A stretch of DNA of 64,000 bases, from NCBI GenBank assembly GCA_017514235.1, contig JAFWKK010000081.1, positions 27,834 through 91,833 on the forward strand, given 5' to 3'. This document shows positions 23,931 through 32,404 of this stretch, in pieces. Both the position numbers and the translations under genes were made by a program. The first letter of the stretch is position 1. The number at the start of each line of letters is the position of its first letter. The DNA comes from Kiritimatiellia bacterium. GTDB lineage: Bacteria > Verrucomicrobiota > Kiritimatiellia > RFP12 > UBA1067. Under the pieces are notes generated by a model that saw only the letters and a program-made list of their open reading frames with translations, searched no databases and was not told the DNA's origin.

Positions 23931-25390
23931 TGGGGACGCTCCGTCCGATAGATCTGGCCATCGTCATTCTCTATCTCGCAGGGATTGCGGCGGCGGGTTT
24001 CGTCCTTGCGCGCGGGAACCGTTCATCGGACGCCTACTTCAAGGGCGGCGGCAAGCTGCCGTGGTGGGCTGTTTCGCTCTCGCTCTTCGCGGCGCTGTTC
24101 TCTCCGCTTTCGTTCCTTGCGATTCCGGCGCTTGTCTATTCCACGGACATGAGCTACCTGCCGATCTTCTTCGGCATCGCCATAGTGCTTCCAGTCACCA
24201 TTCGATGGTACATCCCGTTCTTCCGCTCCCTGAATGTGACGAGCGCCTACGAGTATCTTGAGGTGCGGTTCAATTTGTTCTGCCGGATGTTCGCCTCTGC
24301 GGCGTTCATCCTGTTTATGGTTTCGCTTACGGCGATTGTCGCCTATCTGCCGTCCGTGGCCCTCTCGGCCGTGACCGGAATGGATGTGAATGTGGCCATC
24401 GTGGCGGTCATCCTCTGTGCCGGCGCCTATGGGGTGGCCGGGGGAATCTCTGCGATCGTGTGGATCGACTTTCTGCAGTCGCTCCTGCTTTTTGGGGCGA
24501 TGGCGGCTATCGTGACGTTTCTGGTGCTCGGAACGGACGGCGGACTCTCAGGCTGCATCGCCAAGGGCATGGAGGCCGGGAAGTTCCGGGCTTTTGACAT
24601 GGCGCTTGACTGGACGCGTCCGACATTCTGGGTGGTTCTCATCGGCGGGACGGTGGTGAACTTTGCCTCTTACACTTCAGATCAGCGGGTCGTTCAGCGG
24701 TATCTTACGGTTAGTGACGTCAGGGCGGCGGCGCGTTCGATGTACCTGCAGGTCGTCGTGTCGGTCATAACTTCCACGCTTCTGTTCTTCATCGGTGTGG
24801 CGCTCTGGACATATTACGCCTCCCAGCCGGGCGGAATGCCTGCGCTGGCGAAGAACGACCAGATTCTTCCCGTGTTCATCGCCAATGGACTGCCGGCGGG
24901 CATGGCGGGGTGCGCGCTGGCCGCCATCGCCGCCGCGACGCTCAGTACCTTGGCGGCGAACCTCAACTCCACAGCGGCAGCGTTCACGACGGACTTCTAC
25001 CGTCGGCTTGTGCTGAAGGGGCGGAAGGACGAACGACGGGAGTTGATGTGCGGAAAGGTCTGCACGGTTCTGGCGGGGCTGCTTGGAGGTGGCTTCGCAA
25101 TCGTTCTCGCCAATGGTGATCTCGCCTCGGCCTATGAACAGTTTCAACGGTACATCGGAATGCTGACAGCGGGACTGGGTGCACTCTTCTTCATGGGGAT
25201 ATTCATGAAGCGTGTCAACGGTTTCGGTGCGGTTTGCGGACTTGCCGCCAATTATGTCGTGACCTTCGGGCTTGATGCCATGCCATGGTCAGGCAAGCCG
25301 CATATGTTGCTTTACGGGCTCTTCGGCTTCATCGCCTGCGTTGTTGTAGCGGCTGTCGCAAGCCCGTTCGCAGGCATGCGGCAGGATTGA
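23930..25390 (+). CDS. Sodium:solute symporter (SSS family)
   Basis: A 486-residue inner-membrane transporter with about 13 hydrophobic helices. RPIDLAIVILYLAGI is helix 1, SSDAYFKGGGKLPWW the following loop, and YGVAGGISAIVWIDFLQ a conserved SSS segment. ATG at 23930 shares one base with the SDR stop (TGATG). As the last gene of the operon it would import the sugar processed by the three oxidoreductases. A relic of a close paralog lies at 5959-6033. Sialic-acid transporters of this family exist, which fits the shared upstream block with the lyase gene. Confidence 0.9.
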   Translation: MGTLRPIDLAIVILYLAGIAAAGFVLARGNRSSDAYFKGGGKLPWWAVSLSLFAALFSPLSFLAIPALVYSTDMSYLPIFFGIAIVLPVTIRWYIPFFRSLNVTSAYEYLEVRFNLFCRMFASAAFILFMVSLTAIVAYLPSVALSAVTGMDVNVAIVAVILCAGAYGVAGGISAIVWIDFLQSLLLFGAMAAIVTFLVLGTDGGLSGCIAKGMEAGKFRAFDMALDWTRPTFWVVLIGGTVVNFASYTSDQRVVQRYLTVSDVRAAARSMYLQVVVSVITSTLLFFIGVALWTYYASQPGGMPALAKNDQILPVFIANGLPAGMAGCALAAIAAATLSTLAANLNSTAAAFTTDFYRRLVLKGRKDERRELMCGKVCTVLAGLLGGGFAIVLANGDLASAYEQFQRYIGMLTAGLGALFFMGIFMKRVNGFGAVCGLAANYVVTFGLDAMPWSGKPHMLLYGLFGFIACVVVAAVASPFAGMRQD

Positions 25391-25397
25391 TGGATGA

Positions 25398-25406
25398 TGC
25401 TATAAT
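25398..25406 (+). promoter_or_regulatory. Orphan extended -10 element
   Basis: TGC-TATAAT sits just past the symporter stop. The only thing after it is a 25-codon frame (ATG 25422 to TGA 25499) without an SD. It could be a promoter relic or drive a small RNA. Confidence 0.35.
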
Positions 25407-25516
25407 TCCAGTGGTGAACGCATGCGTCGTTTCTGCGTGAGCTTGCCAGCTGAAGATTATGCCAATCCTTTGCTGATTTTTAATGTTCTTTTTTGCTGAA
25501 AAATCACATCTATTTA

Positions 25517-25575
25517 TGGTATAATTGCAATCGTTGCGGGAATAGTCCCGTGGCAAAGACAAGGAGAAGCGTGCG
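25517..25575 (+). promoter_or_regulatory. Promoter and leader of the LamG gene
   Basis: TGG-TATAAT (25517-25525) is followed by a 40-odd-nt leader with a small hairpin CGGGA-atag-TCCCG and the SD AAGGAG. The autotransporter gene at 34981 has the same plan: extended -10, a GGG/CCC hairpin and an SD. Confidence 0.6.
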
Positions 25576-28350
25576 ATGAAAGCAATCTCGGTGACGGCTT
25601 GCGCGTTCTGCGCGGTGTTTGGCCTGGCGGTTTCCGCTACGGCGGAAACCGAAACGATAGCCTACTGGCCATTTGGCACTAACGGCTTCCACGACGTTTC
25701 CGGCAACGGACACGACCTCGTGGGCAATGAAGTCGCGGAAAGCGACGCGGCGTACATGGTGCTGAACCAAGGGCGAACTGACCAGTTCCTGCAGACGGCG
25801 GCGGCGCTCGACCTTTCCGGCGAGCAGGCTGTGACGTTCGAGTGCTGGTTCCGGCAGACGCCCGCCAAGCCTGCCAATGTGACGTGCCTTCTGATGTCCA
25901 GCGCGAACCCCATGACGGGAACGGGTGGATTCCTCATCACAAACAACGGGCGCATCCAGTCGCAGTACCGGGCCGTTGAGGGTGGTTGGCAGATTGATTA
26001 CAGCGATCCTGCGCATCCATCGGCATGGAACGACGGCATGTGGCATCATGTCGGATATGTCGTCGAGCGTTCGCGGCAACCCCAGGATCATTTCACCTGC
26101 CGCCTCTATGTCGATGGCGTGAGGCAGACAAGCGGCAGCGCCAATCCTGTACTTGCTCCGATCTTTAACGACGTGTTCATGATTGGCGGCGGTTCCACGA
26201 CATATGAAGCGGGCAACAACTACTTCCGTGGCTACATCGACGACGTGCGCATCAGTCGTGGCGTGGTCGCACCGACCGACTTCCTGAAGTATCCGACCGT
26301 CGGCAAGACGATGAGGGCGGACGACGGCAAGCTGCCGGTAGTTGCCTATTGGCCCTTCGGCGGCAAGCGAGGCAAGGATGTGACCGGCAACGGCTTCGAC
26401 CTGACGATGGATGCGACCTTCCCGATGCTCTCCGGCACACCCAACCTGCAATGGGCAACGCGGACTTCGTGGACCAACTGCTACTTGACGTCCTTCCCGT
26501 TCTCGGCTTTCTCCAAGACGGGCGTGACCATCGAGTGCTTCGCCAGATCTGGATCGACTGCCGATACCGGCAACATTCTCGTGGAGACGGATGCGTACTA
26601 CAACAATCCCGGCGCGTTCCGCTTCAGCTATGAAGGAGCCAACGATATAAGCGATGGGTTCAAGAGGGTCGGCATCCATTATCGCTTGAGCTCCGGCAAG
26701 TATGCTACGGTTATGACGACGGAATCGGAGTCGGGTGCGATGAATGATGGTAAGTGGCGGCATTTCGCTGTCGTGTATGACCCCTCAAAGGTTGGCCATG
26801 GCATTGTTTCTCTTTATGTCGATGGCGTCGCGGCGACTGACAATTCGGAGACGCCAGCCGATCAGGGCGCGTTTGCCTTGCTGGATCACAAGTTAAAGTT
26901 TGCACAAAGTTTCTACGGCCAGTTTGACGACGTACGCATCACGGCGGGTGTGCTGACGCCAGACCAGTTCCTGACGAGCCGCTCTGTCGGTTCGACCGTC
27001 GCGCTCTACCGCTTCGACTATGGAACGCTTGAAGACCAGACAGGTAACGGTCATGAACTTGTTCATGAGAACGGGACGGCGACGTTTGGCGACGGCGGCT
27101 CATCCGCAAGCGGAACGGGGTTAGTGCTTTCCGGCAAGAATGCTGGTAAGGAATGGATTCGCACCAAGGATCCGGTAGATTTCACGCACACAAAGGCGAT
27201 GACAATCGAATTCGACTTTGTCAGCGACAGACCGGCATCGGACAATAGTGCTGTCTATGTTCTCGCGGCGAGTACGAACGCCACCACCGAACGAGGTGGT
27301 TTCGTGCTCTACCGCTCTGGAGACGGCATACAGGCGCAGTTCCGTAAAAATGCCTCGGCATGGGTCAACTACTACAATCAGGAAATGACTGCGACGGCCG
27401 ATGGCTCTCATCGCGGGCGATACATGGTCAACGCCAATACTGCCGGATCGATGGCCTTCAACCTTTGCGTGGACGGGACGTCGAAACCCAACACCCAGGT
27501 CGAGACTTTTGATTCGCTTGGCACTCCTGTCTTGTGCTTTGGACATAGTCCTTCGTATTATGGTCCGATAGATTGTTCTAACCCGTCTAGCATTTGCTAT
27601 ATGAAAGGCAAGCTTCTGCGTGTTGCTGTCTCTGACACTGCTTTGGAACCTGCGGACTACGTGTTGGACAATCTTCCTCCCGATCCCGAGACGAAGGCGA
27701 CGCTGGCATACTGGGACTTTAACGGGTTTGACGACAAGTCGGGCTCGGGGAACGACCTTACAGTGTCTAGCGGATGCAAGATACGGAGAGGCGCGTTGGC
27801 TCTGGACGGCGCATCTTCGGCGGTGACGGACGATACGCTCTATCTTTCCGACCTGACGCAGGCGACGATCGAGTGCTTTGTCTGCTTCGGCGGCAGTGCT
27901 TCCTCCGGCACCCTGTTTTCAATGGGAAGCGGAGCCGGCTCATTTACCGTAACGGCAGATGCGACAGCTGGCACGCTCTCCGGTTCGTTCATACCGTATG
28001 ACCATCTCGCCGCGTCTAACGGCGGTACGGCCGCTCCCGACCCGTTCGAGGGGCGGAAGGTGTGGCACCATGTCGCGCTTGTCATCGACCGCACCAAGTC
28101 TGGTGCGGATGCTGTGAGGTTCTATGTGGACTATCAGCGTGCGACACCTGCCGGACGCGCCTGGGACAATGCGGCGGCCATGCTTGACGGTACGCTTGTC
28201 GTCGGTGCCGATTCTGCGCAAACGGGCAGCTTCTTCACCGGGTTCATCGATGATCTTCGCGTGAGCAAGGGCGCGCTTGAGCCAAGCGAGTTCATCCAGG
28301 CTTCGGCGCGTACCGAGATTCCAGACGGCGTCTGCATATTGGTGCGGTAA
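25576..28350 (+). CDS. Secreted protein with four LamG domains
   Basis: A 924-residue exported protein. The signal peptide contains ACAFCAVFGLAVSATAE and is nearly identical, also in DNA, to that of the gene at 34981. Four LamG/concanavalin repeats begin with the same strand pair: AYWPFG..DVSGNGHDL (about residue 30), AYWPFG..DVTGNGFDL (255), ALYRFD..DQTGNGHEL (475) and AYWDFN..DKSGSGNDL (712). Each ends with a DDVRI or similar strand. It probably binds glycans at the cell surface. It ends PDGVCILVR, the common hydrophobic-Arg tail. Confidence 0.85.
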   Translation: MKAISVTACAFCAVFGLAVSATAETETIAYWPFGTNGFHDVSGNGHDLVGNEVAESDAAYMVLNQGRTDQFLQTAAALDLSGEQAVTFECWFRQTPAKPANVTCLLMSSANPMTGTGGFLITNNGRIQSQYRAVEGGWQIDYSDPAHPSAWNDGMWHHVGYVVERSRQPQDHFTCRLYVDGVRQTSGSANPVLAPIFNDVFMIGGGSTTYEAGNNYFRGYIDDVRISRGVVAPTDFLKYPTVGKTMRADDGKLPVVAYWPFGGKRGKDVTGNGFDLTMDATFPMLSGTPNLQWATRTSWTNCYLTSFPFSAFSKTGVTIECFARSGSTADTGNILVETDAYYNNPGAFRFSYEGANDISDGFKRVGIHYRLSSGKYATVMTTESESGAMNDGKWRHFAVVYDPSKVGHGIVSLYVDGVAATDNSETPADQGAFALLDHKLKFAQSFYGQFDDVRITAGVLTPDQFLTSRSVGSTVALYRFDYGTLEDQTGNGHELVHENGTATFGDGGSSASGTGLVLSGKNAGKEWIRTKDPVDFTHTKAMTIEFDFVSDRPASDNSAVYVLAASTNATTERGGFVLYRSGDGIQAQFRKNASAWVNYYNQEMTATADGSHRGRYMVNANTAGSMAFNLCVDGTSKPNTQVETFDSLGTPVLCFGHSPSYYGPIDCSNPSSICYMKGKLLRVAVSDTALEPADYVLDNLPPDPETKATLAYWDFNGFDDKSGSGNDLTVSSGCKIRRGALALDGASSAVTDDTLYLSDLTQATIECFVCFGGSASSGTLFSMGSGAGSFTVTADATAGTLSGSFIPYDHLAASNGGTAAPDPFEGRKVWHHVALVIDRTKSGADAVRFYVDYQRATPAGRAWDNAAAMLDGTLVVGADSAQTGSFFTGFIDDLRVSKGALEPSEFIQASARTEIPDGVCILVR

Positions 28351-28365
28351 CGTCCGTCATCGGCC

Positions 28366-29793
28366 ATGTCGCTGACCAGACGGGAGTTTGCCGGGCTTGC
28401 CGCCGGTGCGGCGGCAGGCTTTGGACTGAAGGGCCTTGCGGCCGGCTCTTCTTGTTCGCCGCGCTGGTACAAGGGGATGCTCCACGCCCACACCTGCTGG
28501 TCGGACGGATATGTGTTGCCTGAACAGTCCGTCGCCGCGTATAAGAACGGCGGCTATGACTTCTTCTCCATCACGGACCACAACCGTCTCGGCACAGATT
28601 CTGACCGCTGGATGGAGGTTGCGGAGGTGACAGGCGGTTGGCCGCCTACGACAATCGAGCCGTCAGTGTTCGAGGCGTACTTGACTGCATTCCCGGACGC
28701 ACGGTGGCGTACTGAAGGGGACAAGACATACGTGCGCGTGAGCACGATGGCCGAGGTCGCCGAACGCTTCAATGAGGAGGGACGCTTCCTCTTCATGCCG
28801 GGTTGCGAGGTGACGACGCGGATCGGCATTCCTGACAATGCAGCCTGTGACGTACACATGAATTACATCGGTCTTGACGCGCTAATCCCTCGCGCGGCGA
28901 AATCGGGCCTAATGGAGAAGCTGACCGGCACGACCGCTGCCGCGGTCATACGCGAGACGAGGGATCAGGTCGGGCGACTTGCAGCGAAGAAGGGCAATCC
29001 GCCGCACATCTTCTTCGTCAACCATCCGCACTGGCGCTACTACGACGTTCTGCCGGCGGACATCATCGCCAACCCCGACATCCGCTTCTTCGAGGTGTGC
29101 AACACGGGCAGCGCCTGGGCGCCGGAAGATTCCATGCCGAAGGACGGGTTCGACAACGACCGCTTTTGGGATGCCGTCAATGCCACAAGGTGCAAACGCG
29201 GCGAGCGTCTTCTTTACGGCATTGGCACGGACGATACGCACATGTACCCCGACAGCGGCACGAGCCGCTGCCCGATAACGTATGGCGACGCGTGGATAGG
29301 CGTTCGCGCCGCGGCGCTTACGCCAGCCGCGCTGTTCGCGGCGATGAAGAACGGCGACTTCTATGCGTCGGGCGGCGTCGATTTCGAGGACGTCCGGTTC
29401 GACCGCAGCACGGGGACGCTGTCCGTTTCGGTTCCAGCGAAGGCAGGCGTCGCCTACACCGTAAAGTTTATCACGACGAAAAGCGGTGTGAGCGTCGATC
29501 CGGTGCGGACGGTTGAGTTGCCGCAGCAGGATGACCGTCCGGCGCGGAGCGTCCCTGTGTATTCGGAGGCGGTAGGAGCCGTTGTCAGGACGGTCTCGTT
29601 CGGGAGCGGAGAGGCGGCGAGTGCCTCGTACACGCTCGCCGCCGACGACCTCTACGTGCGTGCGCGTGTGGAGTCCAACGAACCGGCAACGTACCCGAAC
29701 GCCATCAACAAGATACATCCGCCCATGAAGGTCGCCTGGACTCAGCCGTACCGCCACGGGCATAACAGATATGTCCATGACGTTTCGATATAA
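28366..29793 (+). CDS. Tat-exported PHP-domain protein (paralog 1)
   Basis: A 475-residue protein with a twin-arginine signal (MSLTRREFAGLAAGAAAG). The metal-binding PHP motifs are HAHTCWSDG (about residue 40) and ITDHNRLG (about 66), then NHPHW and GTDDTHMYP. The C-terminal 110 residues form a beta-rich add-on (FDRSTGTLSVSVPAKAG). PHP domains hydrolyse phosphoesters; exported members with unknown substrates are common in PVC bacteria. Close relatives are at 32405 and 52345. It lies 15 nt after the LamG gene and may be co-transcribed with it. Confidence 0.8.
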   Translation: MSLTRREFAGLAAGAAAGFGLKGLAAGSSCSPRWYKGMLHAHTCWSDGYVLPEQSVAAYKNGGYDFFSITDHNRLGTDSDRWMEVAEVTGGWPPTTIEPSVFEAYLTAFPDARWRTEGDKTYVRVSTMAEVAERFNEEGRFLFMPGCEVTTRIGIPDNAACDVHMNYIGLDALIPRAAKSGLMEKLTGTTAAAVIRETRDQVGRLAAKKGNPPHIFFVNHPHWRYYDVLPADIIANPDIRFFEVCNTGSAWAPEDSMPKDGFDNDRFWDAVNATRCKRGERLLYGIGTDDTHMYPDSGTSRCPITYGDAWIGVRAAALTPAALFAAMKNGDFYASGGVDFEDVRFDRSTGTLSVSVPAKAGVAYTVKFITTKSGVSVDPVRTVELPQQDDRPARSVPVYSEAVGAVVRTVSFGSGEAASASYTLAADDLYVRARVESNEPATYPNAINKIHPPMKVAWTQPYRHGHNRYVHDVSI

Positions 29794-29794
29794 T
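29789..29794 (+). promoter_or_regulatory. -10 element and symmetrical site before the GH39-like gene
   Basis: TATAAT overlaps the stop of the PHP gene and lacks the TG extension found elsewhere. The symmetrical GACAT-ggcat-ATGTC (29796-29810) directly downstream could be an operator. No SD is seen before the ATG at 29825. Confidence 0.4.
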
Positions 29795-29824
29795 GAGACA
29801 TGGCATATGTCATATGATTTAAGC

Positions 29825-31792
29825 ATGAAGAAGATTAAGGCTCTGTCGTTCGCCGCCGTTTGTGCGGTTGCGCTGGTTCAATCATCTCTTGCCGGGATTG
29901 TTCTTGACGCGCCGGGACATGTTTATGAAGAGGGGGCGACGCTTACGGTGAGCAACGTGCCTGCCGATTCGTCATGGACGCTCACAGACTGGCTTGGCCG
30001 CAACCTCCCAACTCCCAACCCCCAATCCCCAACCCCCAACCCCCACCTCCCAACTCTTTCGGTAGGTTACTACCATCTCCGTTGCGGGAACGAGGATGTA
30101 ACCTTTGCCGTTGTGCCGAAATTGGAAAGCCGCACATTCGACCGCAATTCGTTCTATGGCGTCGATTCGGCGCAGAGCTGGGTTTCGCGGAAGGGACGTT
30201 TTCTTTGTCCGTGGTACGATGGCGACACGTATCGGCTGGTCAGCGACCTGATCTGGCGCGCTGGCATTCCTCACGTCCGCGATCGCTTGAGCTGGAACGA
30301 GGTGAGCAAGAAGCCTGAAGAATACGATTTCGGACACTATCTCTACAACGCCGATCTGCTGCACGAGAGGAAGATCGGCATTTCTGGCATGTTCCATGAC
30401 ACGGCATCTTACGTGAAGAAGATGCAGAAGCTGCCAGCCGATCTCAAGGCTTTGCAAGCGTTCTGCAAGAAAGCGGCGGAAACGTTCGGGGAGAGAATGG
30501 AGGACTGGGAGTTCTGGAACGAGATCGACGTGTCGGCCTATGCGCCGGAGCCGGTGTGGGACTATGCCGCAACCATGAAAGCCGCATGCCTGGGCTTCAG
30601 GGACGGAGCGAAGGAGACCGGGAATCGGAATCTTCTGGTCCTGCCGGGCTCGCTCTGCATCGCCGCGCGGAGCGTCTATGACGAGGGGTTGTTCGCAAAC
30701 GACATGGCGAAGTATTCCGACGTGTTCAACTTCCATACGTATGCGCCCATTGCGCAGTATCCGGGAATCTTCGCGGATCTTCGCGCGTTCATGGCGCGGG
30801 TCGGCATACCCGATCGGGCCGTGTGGATGACCGAGACAGGGACTCAGCAGGAAGGCCGCTGTTCCAAAGAAAGTGTGATTCGCGGGGCGAAAGCCCATTC
30901 GCCTGAGCAGGAACTGATACACGCCGAGTTCTACACGAAGAGCCAGGTTGCGCTCCAGATGCAGGGTGTGGCGCGCAACTACTTGTTCGTGTTCGGCACA
31001 TACAACGAGGGCGCTGGCGGCAAGGACTGGGGCGTGATGCGTCGGGACGGGACCGTCAAGCCGACGTATTCTGCAATGAGCACGATAGTGCAGGAGCTTG
31101 GTTCTGCCCGTCTGTTGGGCGAGGTCCGTGTCGGAGACGGACAGCGCGCGTATCTTTTCGAACAGCCGGACGGCAGACAGACGATGATGTTCTGGTCGGT
31201 CTCGCCGGTTGACACGGACGCAAACGTGCCGTCGGCAAAACCCCTGCTGGAACGTCCGCTCAAGCTGAACGTGCGGGACGGCGAATATGCCGTGACAGAT
31301 CTTTGCGGGATGCGCTCTCGGGTCCGGGCGGAGAACGGGACGCTTGCCCTGACATCGACGCGTTATCCGGCTTATCTTTCGGGTCTTAAGGGGCTTAAGG
31401 CGGATGTGCCCGCATTGCCGCCGGGCAAGCCGACGCCGTATCAGGCGGCGGCGGATGAGGATTTGCGCGTCATCTTCAAGGTCAGCCTCGACAAGCGCGA
31501 TTTTGGGATCGCCGGACACAAGTCCGTTGCCGAAATCAGGCGGGACAAGGGACGGATGACCGTTGAGATTTGGAACCTGGACGGAGTGGCGAAAGAAGGC
31601 CATGTGGCCGTTGTCGGCGGGACGCTGGAGAATCTGCCGGAGCGGATAAGCCTGCCGGCGAACGGCTGTGTTTCCTTCGACTGTTTTTATGCGCCAACCC
31701 CCAACCCCCGAACTTGTTCTGTCCGGGGTGTTTTCAAGGCGGCGGACAAGCCGACTCTCGATACCTGTGCGTCTGGAGAAAGAGTTTCTTGA
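29825..31792 (+). CDS. Secreted clan-A glycosidase (GH39/GH5-like), probably frameshifted at 3' end
   Basis: A 655-residue exported protein. After a signal peptide comes a short module LDAPGHVYEEGATLTVSNV shared with the gene at 41036. The barrel has EFWNEIDVS (acid/base Glu) and WMTETGTQ (nucleophile Glu), with FNFHTYAP between, as in clan-A enzymes. A seven-copy heptad repeat (30005-30053) encodes LPTPNPQSPTPNPHLPT near residue 62. The frame ends in a low-quality tail after a second heptad site (31694-31714), while a matching C-terminal domain continues in another frame. Start chosen at the ATG with the signal peptide; an upstream ATG at 29771 would add 18 residues. Confidence 0.75.
   Translation: MKKIKALSFAAVCAVALVQSSLAGIVLDAPGHVYEEGATLTVSNVPADSSWTLTDWLGRNLPTPNPQSPTPNPHLPTLSVGYYHLRCGNEDVTFAVVPKLESRTFDRNSFYGVDSAQSWVSRKGRFLCPWYDGDTYRLVSDLIWRAGIPHVRDRLSWNEVSKKPEEYDFGHYLYNADLLHERKIGISGMFHDTASYVKKMQKLPADLKALQAFCKKAAETFGERMEDWEFWNEIDVSAYAPEPVWDYAATMKAACLGFRDGAKETGNRNLLVLPGSLCIAARSVYDEGLFANDMAKYSDVFNFHTYAPIAQYPGIFADLRAFMARVGIPDRAVWMTETGTQQEGRCSKESVIRGAKAHSPEQELIHAEFYTKSQVALQMQGVARNYLFVFGTYNEGAGGKDWGVMRRDGTVKPTYSAMSTIVQELGSARLLGEVRVGDGQRAYLFEQPDGRQTMMFWSVSPVDTDANVPSAKPLLERPLKLNVRDGEYAVTDLCGMRSRVRAENGTLALTSTRYPAYLSGLKGLKADVPALPPGKPTPYQAAADEDLRVIFKVSLDKRDFGIAGHKSVAEIRRDKGRMTVEIWNLDGVAKEGHVAVVGGTLENLPERISLPANGCVSFDCFYAPTPNPRTCSVRGVFKAADKPTLDTCASGERVS
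30005..30053 (+). repeat. Heptanucleotide repeat array inside coding sequence
   Basis: Seven consecutive 7-nt units of the form yyCCCAA or nearly so: CTCCCAA, CTCCCAA, CCCCCAA, TCCCCAA, CCCCCAA, CCCCCAC, CTCCCAA. A 7-nt unit is not a multiple of three, so gain or loss of one would change the reading frame of the glycosidase. Confidence 0.9.
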
Positions 31793-32291
31793 TTCGTGCG
31801 AAAGGTGGCCTGTCCGCGCGAACTCTCCCGAAAGCTGGAAGAAGAACACGACGGCCAGCGGCTATTCCGTCGTCTGGGACGAGGCCGAGAAAGCGCTTCG
31901 CTTTGATCTTTCGTGGGACAGGCAAGGCGTCGATCGGTGGTTCTACCCGACCTACACGCTCAACTTGCCAGCCGAAGACCTGACGAAGGCGCAGTTCATC
32001 CAGTTCGAGGTCAAGAGCGTTCAAGACAAGCCCGAGAATGACTTCGCCTGCCAATACCTGATGCTTGTTTACGAAGATCAGTCCAAGCCCGACCTGTTCA
32101 TGCCGTACCAGGCGCCGCTTTCCGAGTGGGAGCCGCGCAGGATTGAGCTTTCAACAGAACTTACGGGAAGCAGCCAGAAGAGGCCGAAGGTGAAGGCGAT
32201 CCGTCTCGGTGCGAACCCTAAGGGCATGAAGTGCACGTTCTGGATCCGCAACATCCAGCTGCTTAAATCCAAAGATCATGTTGCGCGGTGA
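31668..32291 (+). pseudogene. Frameshifted C-terminal domain of the GH39-like gene
   Basis: From about 31770 this frame reads LSIPVRLEKEFLDSCERWP and continues as a beta-sandwich-like domain (QFIQFEVKSVQD, KAIRLGANPKGMKCTFWIRN) resembling a carbohydrate-binding module. No SD or signal is visible, and the frame overlaps the end of the glycosidase by 125 nt. Removing exactly one 7-nt unit at 31694-31714 would join the two frames. It may be a true mutation, a phase-variable state or a sequence error. Confidence 0.65.
31694..31714 (+). repeat. Three heptads at the frameshift
   Basis: CCAACCC, CCAACCC and CCGAACT follow one another. The units belong to the same repeat type as the array at 30005-30053 in the same gene. 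Confidence 0.75.
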
Positions 32292-32367
32292 TGTTCCGAT
32301 GCCGGATTGGACTTGCCGGATTTTTCGTACATGCTGTTTCGGCTGGATGATAACGTGCATGGGAATA

Positions 32368-32376
32368 TGATATAAT
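32368..32376 (+). promoter_or_regulatory. Extended -10 promoter of the second PHP gene
   Basis: TGA-TATAAT is followed 13-16 nt later by the SD AAAGG and then by the ATG at 32405. Confidence 0.65.
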
Positions 32377-32404
32377 TCAACAAAATCAGAAAGGTAGACA
32401 TAAC

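Noticed and set aside
25422-25499. A 25-codon gene downstream of an orphan -10 box
   Set aside because: No SD and no recognisable feature; listed only as possible promoter debris.
25510-26763. A 417-residue - strand frame across the LamG gene
   Set aside because: Low-complexity Arg/His composition and full overlap with a repeat protein that has a signal peptide and promoter.
30005-30053. CRISPR or telomere-like repeat
   Set aside because: Units are 7 nt without spacers and encode an in-frame Pro-rich segment, so neither a CRISPR array nor a telomere.
31668-32291. Independent small gene
   Set aside because: No SD, no signal peptide, overlaps the glycosidase by 125 nt and reads like a missing C-terminal domain; frameshift is the simpler explanation.
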